Numbered from the stretch's first letter, positions 25,179 to 34,487 are shown. The stretch is DNA of 64,000 nucleotides from Cohnella herbarum (GCF_012849095.1 NZ_CP051680.1:6196001-6260000), one strand, 5' to 3'. Made by a program: numbers and translations. Notes: generated from the letters alone by a model not told the origin.

Positions 25179-26486
25179 ATGACAATCGCATTCAAAATCA
25201 AGGACCCGAAGTTCTTCGTACGGGCCGACAATGCGGAAGGGCATTCGCCCGATCCGCGCAGCTATTTCAACTACATTGAAACGGTCCAAACTATCGTTGA
25301 TTATTTGAAAGAGCGTTTCGGCAACGAGTTTCGTCTCTACGAACAAGACGACGGTAACGAGATATGGAACGGGCTGGAGGAAGACGTCCATCATGAGTAT
25401 GAGGGAGTCGAGCATGCGGCGAGCATCTACGACTTGGTCGAAACGAGGGCGTTCGCCTACACGGCCGATCTGGGACAAAACAGCGAGAGCTATACTGTCT
25501 GTCCGGCCGTTCGTAATAATCTGTTCATCTATCCGAAGCATCGCGTCGCCATGGCCAGAGTTCCGAGAGTCGTGCAGCATGGCCTTGGCTATTAGGATCT
25601 TATTTTCAGCGAATCGGATAACGGTCTGGTTCGGTTCTTGGGAGATATGCGTTCGCGGCAGCTGGCCGATCGGAAGATCATCGTCTTCACGGATACCCGG
25701 GACGGGCTGGAGCAAGCCCGGGAGTTGGCATCTAGCCCTGTCGCACGTGACGAGGTATTCATGGATAAGGAACTCAAGACGCAAATCTACCGTTCCATCG
25801 ACGAGTTTTTCTCCAAGGACCGGTCCTTTTTCCAGACGTACGGCATTCCTTACAAAAGAGGGATTTTGCTGTACGGAAAGCCGGGTAACGGCAAGACGAC
25901 GTTGGTCAAATCCATCTCGGGTTCGGTCGGAGCGCCCGTCGCCTACTGGCAGATCACTGAGTTTACGAACAGCGAGTCGATTCAAGAGGTTTTCGCAGCC
26001 GCTAATCAGAGGGCGCCTATGGTGCTAGTGATCGAGGATATCGATTCCATGCCCGCCTCTTGCCGATCTTATTTTCTGAATACGCTGGATGGGGCAACGT
26101 CGAAGGAGGGCATTTACCTCATTGGCACGACGAACTATCCGGAGAAAATAGACCCTGCGCTCATGAACCGGGCTGGCAGATTCGACCGGGCTTATGAGGT
26201 GAAGCTGCCGAACGAAGAGATTCGCCATTCCTATCTCATTCACAAAGGAATGAATCGCCTCGTGGACGAGGAGTCGGTTGCTCAGGCCGCGCATGGAACG
26301 GAAGGCTTTACGCTCGCCCAATTGAGCGAATTGTATGTTTCCGCCGCTTTGCAACTGCATTACGACAACGAGGTTAACCTCAGGCAACTGATTGCCGAGA
26401 TGAAATCGGACTATGCCAAAGGACGCAGCCGCGACTGGATGACCGACGTACAGCCTCGCAGGCTCGGATTCACTCAATCGGAATAG
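25179..26486 (+). pseudogene. AAA ATPase (BCS1-like) linked to rtcB, split by an in-frame TAG
   Basis: One frame runs from ATG 25179 (AAGGGGTG upstream) to TAA 26484-26486, about 435 codons, interrupted only by TAG at 25593-25595. The first part (MTIAFKIKDPKFFVRADN to VVQHGLGY) has no recognised domain. After the stop it continues DLIFSESDNGLVRFLGDM, then an AAA core: GKPGNGKTTLVKSI (Walker A), LVIEDIDSMP (Walker B) and NRAGRFDRAYEV (arginine finger region). A second ORF could restart at ATG 25638, giving an ATPase without its N-terminal domain. The gene pairs with rtcB in many Firmicutes. The stop may be a true mutation or a base-calling error. Confidence 0.75.
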
Positions 26487-26590
26487 CCTTGGCTTTATAG
26501 TGATTAGTGCCCATTGTAATTTCAACGGTTATATCGAGGAGTTTGTTCGCTATTTCAGGTTTATCAATTGCCACAATAATTTTGCCAAAC

Positions 26591-27829
26591 CTATTTATCG
26601 TCCTTTCCGTGACAGGTCGTAACTATTCGGCTACCTACAAAACGATTTCTTGCTGCTCCAATACCGACTAATAAGAGTAAGACCGAAGCTCCAAGCAGAA
26701 TGAAAAGTGGCAGGTTCCAACTATTAGTCGCATCATGTAGATATCCTATAAGGGCAGGACCGATTGCGGCAAGAAGATATCCGATCGATTGCGCCATGCC
26801 TGATAGTTCCGCTGCTTGATGCGCATTTTCCGTACGTAAACCGAAAAACATCATGGACAAACTAAAGGCGAAGCCTCCACCAATTCCGAGTATTATGATC
26901 CACAACAGAATGATATTGGAGCTTCCGTAAAGTAGTCCGAGCGTTCCCGTCAAAAGCAACATGCTTGTGATGACCACCAACGAACGTTGGCTTGACATGC
27001 GCCCAGCAATAACGGGGACGATAAAGGTAAATGGAAGCAGCGCTAACTGCATTATTGAGAGGTACCATCCTGATTGGCTTGAGTCGATGCCTTGCTGTTT
27101 TAAAATTTCAGGCAGCCATGCGATCAGCACATAGAAAATCATGGACTGTATACCCATAAACAAGGTTATTTGCCAAGCAAGAGGGGAACGCCAAACATTC
27201 ACATCATTGCCGGCCATCCGTTGACTCGTCGTGGTTGTTTGCTTTGTGCGATTTTTTAATTGAGGCAACCAGCAGAGGATCGATACAAAGCTTAGGATCC
27301 CCCATATTCCCAATGCTCCCTGCCATTTTAAACCTGCGTTCGCGGCTAGCGGTACACTGATTCCCGATGCGATCGCTCCAGATAAACTCATTGAAATTCC
27401 AAAGACACCAGTCATGGAACCAATCTTATTAGGGAAATCACGTTTGATTATACTTGGCAATAGTACATTACAAACGGCAATTGCGAATCCAAGAATCGCA
27501 GTTCCAATATACAGATTTCCAGCGCCTGATAAAGAACGTATTACAATACCAACAGTCAAAAAGATCAGGGCAATCAAAATGAAAAGTTCTACTCCATACC
27601 TTCGCCCTAGTTTTGGTACTAGAGGCGATAATAAAGCAAAGGTAAGCAATGGTACCGTTGTGATCAGGCCTGCTAAAGTATTGGTAATATGAACGTCATC
27701 CCTAATAAAACTCACTAAAGGACCGACCGAGGTTAAGGGAGCACGTAAATTAGCTGCAATAATAATAATGCCGAGTATTATCAGCCCTATAGAGGATGGT
27801 ACGGCTTTTTTATTTTGTTTGTTCGGCAT
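26591..27829 (-). CDS. CynX/NimT-family MFS transporter
   Basis: The protein has 412 residues with 12 hydrophobic helices. The start NLRAPLTSVGPLVSFI is typical of the cyanate/2-nitroimidazole (CynX/NimT) subgroup of major facilitator transporters. GRRYGVELF is the MFS loop after helix 2. The ribosome site AGGAAGGAG precedes the ATG. A XRE-cupin regulator gene on the same strand lies upstream, separated by a terminator and about 220 bases, so the regulator probably controls this transporter. The substrate is unknown. Confidence 0.88.
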   Translation of the reverse strand: MPNKQNKKAVPSSIGLIILGIIIIAANLRAPLTSVGPLVSFIRDDVHITNTLAGLITTVPLLTFALLSPLVPKLGRRYGVELFILIALIFLTVGIVIRSLSGAGNLYIGTAILGFAIAVCNVLLPSIIKRDFPNKIGSMTGVFGISMSLSGAIASGISVPLAANAGLKWQGALGIWGILSFVSILCWLPQLKNRTKQTTTTSQRMAGNDVNVWRSPLAWQITLFMGIQSMIFYVLIAWLPEILKQQGIDSSQSGWYLSIMQLALLPFTFIVPVIAGRMSSQRSLVVITSMLLLTGTLGLLYGSSNIILLWIIILGIGGGFAFSLSMMFFGLRTENAHQAAELSGMAQSIGYLLAAIGPALIGYLHDATNSWNLPLFILLGASVLLLLVGIGAARNRFVGSRIVTTCHGKDDK

Positions 27830-27984
27830 TGTTCATTTCTCCTTCCTGAATTCATACGTATTGTTTGCATACAGCTGATTGAAAAACTATGTTACAACAT
27901 CCGCGCGAACAACAAAAGTATATTATAATATATTATTTTTAACAATAAGTATTTTATAACACACCGAAATTCATCTAAAAACAA

Positions 27985-28028
27985 AAATACAACTCTGAAT
28001 TCCCGTCATGGAATTCGGAGTTGTATTT
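27985..28028 (-). terminator. strong intrinsic terminator behind the XRE-cupin gene
   Basis: A 19-bp stem (one G-U) formed by AAATACAACTCTGAATTCC (27985-28003) and its complement ending at 28028, with six-base loop. The minus-strand side ends in a T-rich tail. It separates the regulator from the transporter gene. Confidence 0.85.
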
Positions 28029-28050
28029 AATAAGTGGAATTTTTCGACTT

Positions 28051-28617
28051 TTAGAAACCATACTTTAAGGATATATGGAGCACTGTTTCGCTATTCGTAT
28101 GATTGGTATAAGAGTGAGGAGAATCCGCACGAAAACTGATCGTATCATATTGATTCAATATGTAAATCTCTCCATTGACTTGAATTTCAATGGAACCAGT
28201 CATTACTGTCGCAATTTCAGTTGTATTCACATGATGACCTTCAGGGTGATACGAGCTATTTGGCTGTAAGTAAGCCCGACACATTTCAATATCGTTGCTT
28301 GCGTTTTTAAAGACTGGTTCAATGATCCAGTTTTTTTGATCATTAGAAAACCGCAGCCCTTCGCCTGCTCGATACAAACTAACAGGGTCTTCTGATTTGA
28401 ACAAAGCCAATAGCGGTAAAGATATGCCTTTTGAAATTTTCCATATAATCGCTAAAGTTGGGTTTGTCTCGCCACGTTCGATATTCCCCAGAGTAAGTTT
28501 GCTTACGCCCGTTAATTCCGCTAAGTCGTCTAAGCTCATGTTTTTTTCTTTTCTGTACTTTTTCAAGGCACCGCCGATTTGTAATACAATTTGTTTTGAT
28601 TCATCGACTTCATCCAT
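28051..28617 (-). CDS. XRE-family regulator with C-terminal cupin domain
   Basis: The protein has 188 residues. An N-terminal HTH (about 10-68: LKKYRKEKNMSLDDLAEL, VSKLTLGNIERGE) is followed by a cupin_2 sensor (about 110-185: SSYHPEGHHVNTTEIATV, then ADSPHSYTNH). This domain pair is typical of repressors that sense a small metabolite. The ribosome site is GAGGTG. It is encoded upstream of the MFS transporter in the same direction and is probably its regulator. Confidence 0.9.
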   Translation of the reverse strand: MDEVDESKQIVLQIGGALKKYRKEKNMSLDDLAELTGVSKLTLGNIERGETNPTLAIIWKISKGISLPLLALFKSEDPVSLYRAGEGLRFSNDQKNWIIEPVFKNASNDIEMCRAYLQPNSSYHPEGHHVNTTEIATVMTGSIEIQVNGEIYILNQYDTISFRADSPHSYTNHTNSETVLHISLKYGF

Positions 28618-28834
28618 TTGATATTCACCTCAACAAAAAACAGTTATAGCTAGTATATTGTTTATCTAGATTCTTTTCCATACGATTAGTATTTAATGGT
28701 GGACTACACTCCTATGAAATATTCTGAAGTCTATGTAACTAATATGCCCATTAACTTAATAGCGGTTGCTTCGGGGTAGCCGTTCAACTATCGTGTCCCG
28801 TTAGCTTAGCTCTTGAACATTCTATATTTCACTT
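28618..28834. other. short intergenic region
   Basis: No gene or clear terminator is visible between the XRE-cupin promoter and the end of the exported repeat protein gene. Confidence 0.35.
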
Positions 28835-29446
28835 TCAGCCAACATGAAACACACCAATTACGGTTTCACCATCAACGTCATACAGCGGAATATCACGACC
28901 ACCTGGTGATCTGCTGTTCTGTATCGCAATGGCTTCCTCGGGTGATTTTGGTTGTTCACCGTCTATGTCTTTTTTCAGCACATATCCTTGTGTACCATCC
29001 AAACCTATAACATTGATTAATTCAGGTTCCGTTTCTGGAGAAGTAGCATCTGCGGAAGAACCGTATGTCTGTCCGTTTTTATTTTTAGGGTAATCCACAT
29101 TCTTAGCGCTAATATGAAAAGAACCAATTATGATTTTTCCCTCAACATCATACAATGGGACATCACGTTCAAGTTCACCGAGATAATCTTTTTTCAGCAC
29201 ATATCCTGCAATGCCATTAACACTTCCTACATGGATTAAGTCAGGTAGCATTTCAAGGGGAGTGACTTCTTCAGCAGAACCGTATGTCTGCCCAATTTCA
29301 TTTTTAGGATAGTTAGGAGGATTTGTGGGGCTCTGATTAATTGCGCTTTTAGCAAATGTGCTTTGGAACGCCACTGCACCTGCCACTACACAAACGAAAA
29401 AAAACATACTAATCAATATTCTGATGTTTATAGAATACATCCTCAC
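28835..29446 (-). CDS. exported protein with two repeats resembling the BlaR1 C-terminal extension
   Basis: The protein has 203 residues. A hydrophobic N-terminus (ILISMFFFVCVVAGAVA) is a signal peptide or anchor. Two repeats of about 70 residues follow, each built of YPKNxxGQTYGS, a PDLIxVxxxxGxxGYVLKKD strand pair, and DVPLYDVEGKxIIGxFHI. Similar repeats occur at the end of BlaR1/M56-like proteins and in small exported proteins of bacilli; the function is unknown. I use GTG at 29446, nine bases after AGGAG. Confidence 0.75.
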   Translation of the reverse strand: MRMYSINIRILISMFFFVCVVAGAVAFQSTFAKSAINQSPTNPPNYPKNEIGQTYGSAEEVTPLEMLPDLIHVGSVNGIAGYVLKKDYLGELERDVPLYDVEGKIIIGSFHISAKNVDYPKNKNGQTYGSSADATSPETEPELINVIGLDGTQGYVLKKDIDGEQPKSPEEAIAIQNSRSPGGRDIPLYDVDGETVIGVFHVG

Positions 29447-29555
29447 ATTTGTTCACTCCTAAAAGGTTTCACTCTTCACTCTATTGCCGTTATCCTTTTC
29501 ACTTCTTATACGACACCAAATAATGGAAAGTTGCGTTAAACTGCCCGTTAGTCGT

Positions 29556-29593
29556 AAAACGCATCCCCCGAGTTGTCTTAGGGGATGCGTTTT
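29556..29593. terminator. 13-bp hairpin with flanking A and T runs, bidirectional terminator
   Basis: AAAACGCATCCCC (29556-29568) pairs perfectly with GGGGATGCGTTTT (29581-29593). It stands without an obvious gene in front on the plus strand, which suggests that a gene upstream was lost. Confidence 0.7.
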
Positions 29594-30037
29594 GTATGAC
29601 CATCCTTATTGGTTTGGTGCCGGATCCGGGGAACAATTTCTATTTATTTCCCGACAAAGTTCGACATTGATGTCTATGCACATCGGTGACAATTCCGATG
29701 ACCTGAGTAACTGTCTTCATGACAAAGGTGACGGCTAGAATAAAAATACTGCAACGTTCGCATCCCGATTCGCAGGCTGGTCGACGGCGTTCATCGGATT
29801 CGACAGATGGTCGAAAATCGTAAAGGTGTGTCGACTATGTCGCGCTATTTTACCGCTACACGAATCGAACGGACAAGCCGACGGCAACGCTGTCGGAGGA
29901 GGTGACTCAAGTCGTTTATGACTAGGAAATTCTAAAATTAAGACTGACGCAGCTAGATTATCGCATCAACATGACAGCGGAAATGCAACATCCCCCGCTG
30001 CAACTTTGCCGTTTGCTAATTGAGAGGAGATTTAATA
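29594..30037. other. gene-free stretch upstream of the cellulase gene
   Basis: There is no supported gene. A plus-strand frame around 29850-30000 reads TATLSEEVTQVVYD, a stop, then EILKLRLTQLDYRIN, which looks like the end of a decayed coiled-coil or regulator gene, but I cannot identify it. The ribosome site GAGAGGAGA of the cellulase is at 30022-30030. Confidence 0.3.
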
Positions 30038-33000
30038 GTGACAATCAGAAGAAATATATGGCTGGTCCTGCTCTGTATAACTATGTGTGTCGGAAGCTGG
30101 CCTGCACCGAAAGCAGATGCGGCCATTCCGGGCGCGACGGTGCAAAAATATATTATGGTAGACCAATTCGGCTACCGACCGAACGACGATAAGGTTGCCG
30201 TCCTCGTAGACCCGCAGGTCGGCTACAATGCGAGCGACTCTTATACGCCAGGCAGCACTCTGCAAGTAAGGAGAGCGTCCGACGACGAAGTCGTGTTCAC
30301 CGGAGCGCCGCAGATCTGGAATCAAGGCGCGACGCAAGAAAAGTCGGGCGACAAGGGCTGGTGGTTTGACTTTACCTCGGTAACGACCGAGGGAGACTAC
30401 TACATCTACGATGTGGAAGGCAATTTCAAATCCTACGAATTCAAAATCGCGACCGACGTATACAAGGATGTGCTAAAAGCTGCGATCAAAACCTTCTACT
30501 ACCAAAGAATCGGTACCCCGCATCTGGCGGAGCATGCCGGTGCGGCGTTCGCCGATGGTCCCGCATTTGTAGGGCCTCATCAGGACAAGCAAGCAAGAAA
30601 CGTGTTCGACCGCAACAATCCCGCTACGGAAAGGGATCTGTCCGGCGGATGGATGGATGCCGGCGACTTCAACAAATACCCGACCTTTACGGCGCAGCCG
30701 ATCAACGAACTGCTGTCGGCCTATGAACAAAAGCCGGACATTTTCACCGACGACTATAACATCCCGGAATCCGGCAACGGTATTCCCGATGTGCTCGACG
30801 AAGTGATATGGGAACTGGATTGGCTCAAGAAGATGCAGGAAAGCGACGGCGGCGTGCTCATGAAGATGGGCGTTCCGGGTGATGGCAAAATCGGGGAGTT
30901 TAATAATCCGCCGAGCACGAGTACAATTTATCGGTATTACTTGCCGAAATCGTCCGCCTCGACGATTGTCACGGCGCTGAACTTCGCGCACGCGGCAAAT
31001 ACGCTCCAGAATTTCCCTACGCTGCAGTCTTATGCGACCGATCTGAAAGAGCGCGCCATCAAGGCATTCAATTGGTATCAAACGAATCCCAAGACTGAAA
31101 ATGCCGATCATTACGAGATCGAGGCAGGAGATGCCGATATGCCGCTAGCCCAACAGGCGCAAGTGGCAACGGTTGCGGCGGCGTACCTGTTCGCACTGAC
31201 GGGAGACCAGACCTATCATACGTATTTCAAGAACAACTACACTACCACTTGGCCAATGTCCGACGCTTATTGGGGTTTATACTACGGGGAGCAAGCCGAC
31301 GGCGTAATGTTCTATACGACGCTGCCGAACGCGGATCCCGCGGTCAAAGCCCATATTCTGGAGCGGCGCGATCTGCACGACTTCGACCAGGGGTTCGCGG
31401 ACAATGACGATCTGTATCGTTCCTTTGTACCGGACTTCTCGTACCATTGGGGCAGCCTGCAGGTGAGAGCGCGCTCGGGTGCTTCATCTTACGATTTCGT
31501 CCAATACGACATTAATCCGCAGAAGCGCGCCAACTTCGACAAGAAAGCGCAAAACGTGCTGCATTACTTCCATGGCGTTAACCCGCTGGGTCTCACTTAC
31601 CTGACCAATATGGAAGAGTACGGCGCGGAAAATCCGATCAAACAAATCTATCACGAATGGTTCTCTCACGGTTCGCAGTGGAACAATGCGCCTCCCGGGT
31701 TTGTTCCGGGCGGGCCGAGCGAGGAATACAGCGGCACGGAATTCCCGCCTAGAGACCAACCGGCGCAAAAAATGTATAAAGATTGGAACGGTACCGACGA
31801 CCCTTGGCATAATGACAAGGCCTGGGAAATTACCGAGAATGGTATCTATTATCAAGCTGCCTACGTGAAGCTCCTAGCCAAATTCGTCACGGCTCCGCCA
31901 GCACCGACTGAGCCTCCGGGCGTTCCGGTTGGCGTAGCGGCTGCGGCTGCCGGTACGACGGCCATTAAAGTAAACTGGACCAAGCCTACGGGAGCCACCG
32001 GCTACGATATCGAAGTGGACGGCATCGCGCAAAACAACGGGCCAAGCGTAGCTTTCGAGCATACCGGATTAGCGCCGGGCTCCACGCATAGCTACAGAGT
32101 AAGGGCCAAAAACAACCTTGGAACAAGTGAATGGAGCGCTCCGGTCACTGCCGTAACCGAAGTGCCTCCGCTGCCGCCCGAAGCCCCGATTGGCCTGAAT
32201 GCGACGGCGACGAGCAGCTTCGACATCGCAGTTAACTGGGACGCATCCGCGAGAGCGACGTCCTATGATATCGAAGTAGATGGAACCATCGTGGCCAACG
32301 GTGCGCTTACTTCCTACGCGCATACCGGAATTGCCTCAACTTCCTCCCACAGCTACAGGGTGCGTGCGACGAACAGCGGCGGCACGAGCGAGTGGAGCGC
32401 CGCAGTAACGGCGACCACGCCGCAGGCGCCTCCGACCAGTGTTATCGATGTGTCGCATAATGGAACGCAAGGCTATACGTTCGGGCAATCCTCCGATCAG
32501 GTCACAAGATACGAGACCTTTGTTGCGAGTCCCTACCCTGTTCTGACAGGAATCGAAGTCAAGATCAGGAAGGGCGGATCCCCGGGCAATGTGACGGTTC
32601 AACTGTACGCGACAACCGACAATAAACCGACAGGCAGTGCGCTGGCATCCGCAACGATTGCTGCCGGCTCCGTGACGGAGGACTACCAAGTCGTATCCGC
32701 CGCGCTGAAGTACAACGGCCTGCAAAGCGGTAAAAAGTACGCAATCGTGCTTGGTCAGACGAATCCGGGAGTTGGCGGATCGTACGAATGGCTTGCCGGC
32801 ACGGACGCGATTAGTAATTTTGAATTTGGAAAATATACTGGCTCTTCCTATGTGGACGAGTCCCACATCGGCGACGGCTGGACGAAGCTGCATGTGGCAC
32901 AGAGCTCGGACCCTCAGCCGCAGCCTCCGGCCGTACCGGTTGGCGTAACAGCCAGCGCAACGAGCAATTCGACGATCACGCTGAGCTGGGCTGCCGCAAC

Positions 33001-33925
33001 GGGCGCCACCGGTTATGAAGTGGAGATCGACGGATCGTCCGCCTACGTGGCGACGGCGAATACGTCCTACGTTCAAGGCGGACTGGCTGCAGGAACTTCC
33101 CATACGTATAAGGTCAGAGCCAAGAACAGTTCTGGCACTAGCGGCTGGAGCGCTTCCGTAACGGCGACGACCACCCAGCCGCAGCCACAGCCACAGCCTC
33201 CGGCCGTACCGACGGGCGTAACAGCCAGCGCAACGAGCAATTCGTCGATCACGCTGAGCTGGGCTGCCGCAACGGGCGCCACCGGTTATGAAGTGGAGAT
33301 CGACGGATCATCTGCCTACGTGGGGATGTCGAATACGTCCTACGTTCACGGCGGACTGGCTGCAGGAACTTCCCATACGTATAAGGTCAGAGCCAAGAAC
33401 GGTTCTGGCACTAGCGGCTGGAGCGCTTCCGTAACGGCGACGACCGGCCAAGCTTCATCCACAGTCATCGATATTTCCCACAACGGGACGGACGGCTATA
33501 CTTTCGGCGAAAAGCAGGATCAGATTAAGAGGTGGCAGACGTTCGCGGCCAATGCCAATAGTAATCTGTCCAAGGTCGAGTTGAAGCTAAGGAAATTCAA
33601 TAAGGCAAGCAACCTGATCGTGAGCTTGTATGCGACGCAAAACAACAAGCCGACGGGTTCGGCGCTGGCGACGGCTACAGTCAAGTCCTCTTCGATAAGC
33701 GAAGATTTTGCCGTCGTAAGCGTGCCGCTGGCCTATAGCGGTTTGACGAACGGGACCGTCTACGCGATCGTGTTGGGTCAATCCACCAACTCGGACTTCT
33801 CCAATTACGAGTGGTGCACGTCCGAGGTGAACGCCAGCCTGAAGTACGGCAAATACAGCGGCGGAAAATGGATCGATGAGTCCGGCATCGGAGACGGCTG
33901 GCTGAAGGCGTATGTAGGTCAGTAA
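30038..33925 (+). CDS. secreted multidomain GH9 cellulase (endoglucanase)
   Basis: The protein has about 1295 residues. Signal peptide 1-28 (ends PKADA); CelD_N Ig-like domain (about 37-122, VDQFGYRPND); GH9 catalytic domain (about 130-610) with the nucleophile-site motif WMDAGDFNKYP and the acid glutamate in ITENGIYYQAAY. The C-terminal half has four fibronectin type III domains (about 625, 712, 964 and 1056) and two copies of a 155-residue beta domain (about 800-955 and 1142-1295; VIDVSHNGTQGYTF, then GDGWTKL) of unknown, possibly carbohydrate-binding, role. FN3 domains 3 and 4 are nearly identical in DNA, a recent duplication. GTG at 30038 follows GAGAGGAGA; a TTG at 30020 overlaps that site. 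It hydrolyses beta-1,4-glucan outside the cell. Confidence 0.9.
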   Translation: MTIRRNIWLVLLCITMCVGSWPAPKADAAIPGATVQKYIMVDQFGYRPNDDKVAVLVDPQVGYNASDSYTPGSTLQVRRASDDEVVFTGAPQIWNQGATQEKSGDKGWWFDFTSVTTEGDYYIYDVEGNFKSYEFKIATDVYKDVLKAAIKTFYYQRIGTPHLAEHAGAAFADGPAFVGPHQDKQARNVFDRNNPATERDLSGGWMDAGDFNKYPTFTAQPINELLSAYEQKPDIFTDDYNIPESGNGIPDVLDEVIWELDWLKKMQESDGGVLMKMGVPGDGKIGEFNNPPSTSTIYRYYLPKSSASTIVTALNFAHAANTLQNFPTLQSYATDLKERAIKAFNWYQTNPKTENADHYEIEAGDADMPLAQQAQVATVAAAYLFALTGDQTYHTYFKNNYTTTWPMSDAYWGLYYGEQADGVMFYTTLPNADPAVKAHILERRDLHDFDQGFADNDDLYRSFVPDFSYHWGSLQVRARSGASSYDFVQYDINPQKRANFDKKAQNVLHYFHGVNPLGLTYLTNMEEYGAENPIKQIYHEWFSHGSQWNNAPPGFVPGGPSEEYSGTEFPPRDQPAQKMYKDWNGTDDPWHNDKAWEITENGIYYQAAYVKLLAKFVTAPPAPTEPPGVPVGVAAAAAGTTAIKVNWTKPTGATGYDIEVDGIAQNNGPSVAFEHTGLAPGSTHSYRVRAKNNLGTSEWSAPVTAVTEVPPLPPEAPIGLNATATSSFDIAVNWDASARATSYDIEVDGTIVANGALTSYAHTGIASTSSHSYRVRATNSGGTSEWSAAVTATTPQAPPTSVIDVSHNGTQGYTFGQSSDQVTRYETFVASPYPVLTGIEVKIRKGGSPGNVTVQLYATTDNKPTGSALASATIAAGSVTEDYQVVSAALKYNGLQSGKKYAIVLGQTNPGVGGSYEWLAGTDAISNFEFGKYTGSSYVDESHIGDGWTKLHVAQSSDPQPQPPAVPVGVTASATSNSTITLSWAAATGATGYEVEIDGSSAYVATANTSYVQGGLAAGTSHTYKVRAKNSSGTSGWSASVTATTTQPQPQPQPPAVPTGVTASATSNSSITLSWAAATGATGYEVEIDGSSAYVGMSNTSYVHGGLAAGTSHTYKVRAKNGSGTSGWSASVTATTGQASSTVIDISHNGTDGYTFGEKQDQIKRWQTFAANANSNLSKVELKLRKFNKASNLIVSLYATQNNKPTGSALATATVKSSSISEDFAVVSVPLAYSGLTNGTVYAIVLGQSTNSDFSNYEWCTSEVNASLKYGKYSGGKWIDESGIGDGWLKAYVGQ

Positions 33926-33952
33926 CCGGTTGTTTATCTAATAAATGGTCAA

Positions 33953-33993
33953 GACAAAGCCCACGCTTTCTTCTGGAAAGCGGGGGTTTTGTC
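33953..33993 (+). terminator. terminator of the cellulase gene
   Basis: GACAAAGCCCACGCTTTC pairs with GAAAGCGGGGGTTTTGTC (one mismatch, one G-U) around a short loop, then TATTTCC. It lies 28 bases after the stop. Confidence 0.78.
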
Positions 33994-34070
33994 TATTTCC
34001 AATATGTATTATGGTGCGATATAGATGGCAGATATCACTTTTCGGTACATTCCATCAGGGTACTGAAAAT

Positions 34071-34256
34071 CTAAGTGTAAAAAGTACAATTAGATTGACT
34101 TGAATCTCTCATTTCCACCCACTAAGTGTAAAATATTCACTTAAATGATTAAAATTCGCGTTCAATTGAAATAGTCGGCTGATCTAGTTGCAGGTTTTAC
34201 ACTTAGTCGTTAGAGAGAGTAAAACTTCCCAAACTAGTTGTAGGTTTTACACTTAG
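34071..34256. repeat. 186-bp four-arm palindromic element, family A, copy 1
   Basis: CTAAGTGTAAAA occurs at 34071 and 34122, and its complement TTTTACACTTAG at 34195 and 34245, so the arms start at offsets 0, 51, 124 and 174. Homology around each arm extends to about 25 bases (CTAGTTGTAGGTTTTACAC in the inverted arms), so the RNA or DNA can fold as two nested stems separated by an internal loop. Copy 2 is at 39629-39815. Confidence 0.75.
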
Positions 34257-34322
34257 ACGTACAAATTTACCTGTTTTGCCGGGTTGCTAGAGCGATAGTT
34301 GATAGATTTTGCATATTGTTAG

Positions 34323-34355
34323 CGAGGATATCGATTCCATGCCTGCCTCTTGCCG
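34323..34355 (+). pseudogene. 33-bp fragment of the rtcB-linked ATPase gene
   Basis: CGAGGATATCGATTCCATGC and the following 13 bases match 26034-26066 with one mismatch. In the ATPase gene this stretch codes the Walker B motif EDIDSMPASC. It is isolated here, just upstream of the promoter at 34386. Chance identity over 33 bases is not credible. Confidence 0.75.
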
Positions 34356-34385
34356 CTTGACAGAATCGATAGGACGATTTTTCGG

Positions 34386-34414
34386 TTTACAGGTTTTTGG
34401 CGATGTGGTATGTT
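34386..34414 (+). promoter_or_regulatory. sigma-A-type promoter of the FAH/aminotransferase operon
   Basis: TTTACA (34386-34391) and TATGTT (34409-34414) are 17 bases apart, about 75 bases before the first gene and immediately upstream of an array of GGTTTCAT-type half-sites. Confidence 0.65.
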
Positions 34415-34450
34415 TTCAATAATGAAACCTTGGTTTCGATTAATGAAACC
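34413..34450. promoter_or_regulatory. array of GGTTTCAT half-sites, candidate IclR operator
   Basis: Four alternating half-sites follow one another: GTTTTCAAT, AATGAAACC, GGTTTCGAT and TAATGAAACC. The central pair (ATGAAACC-TT-GGTTTCGAT) is a near-perfect inverted repeat. The array overlaps the -10 box and start site, the position of a repressor site. The IclR-family gene in the same operon is the natural candidate to bind it. Confidence 0.6.
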
Positions 34451-34487
34451 TAAAATTGATCTGAACAGATTATGAGGAGGCTACTAC

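Noticed and set aside
25593..25595. Amber readthrough or pyrrolysine coding at the TAG in the ATPase gene
   Set aside because: No pyl genes are visible, other TAG codons in the window end genes normally, and decay or base-calling error is simpler.
34071..34256. Ordinary intrinsic terminators or IS ends
   Set aside because: Arms are far apart, there are no T runs after the stems, and no transposase or target duplication is visible; the spacing pattern is better recorded as a separate element type.
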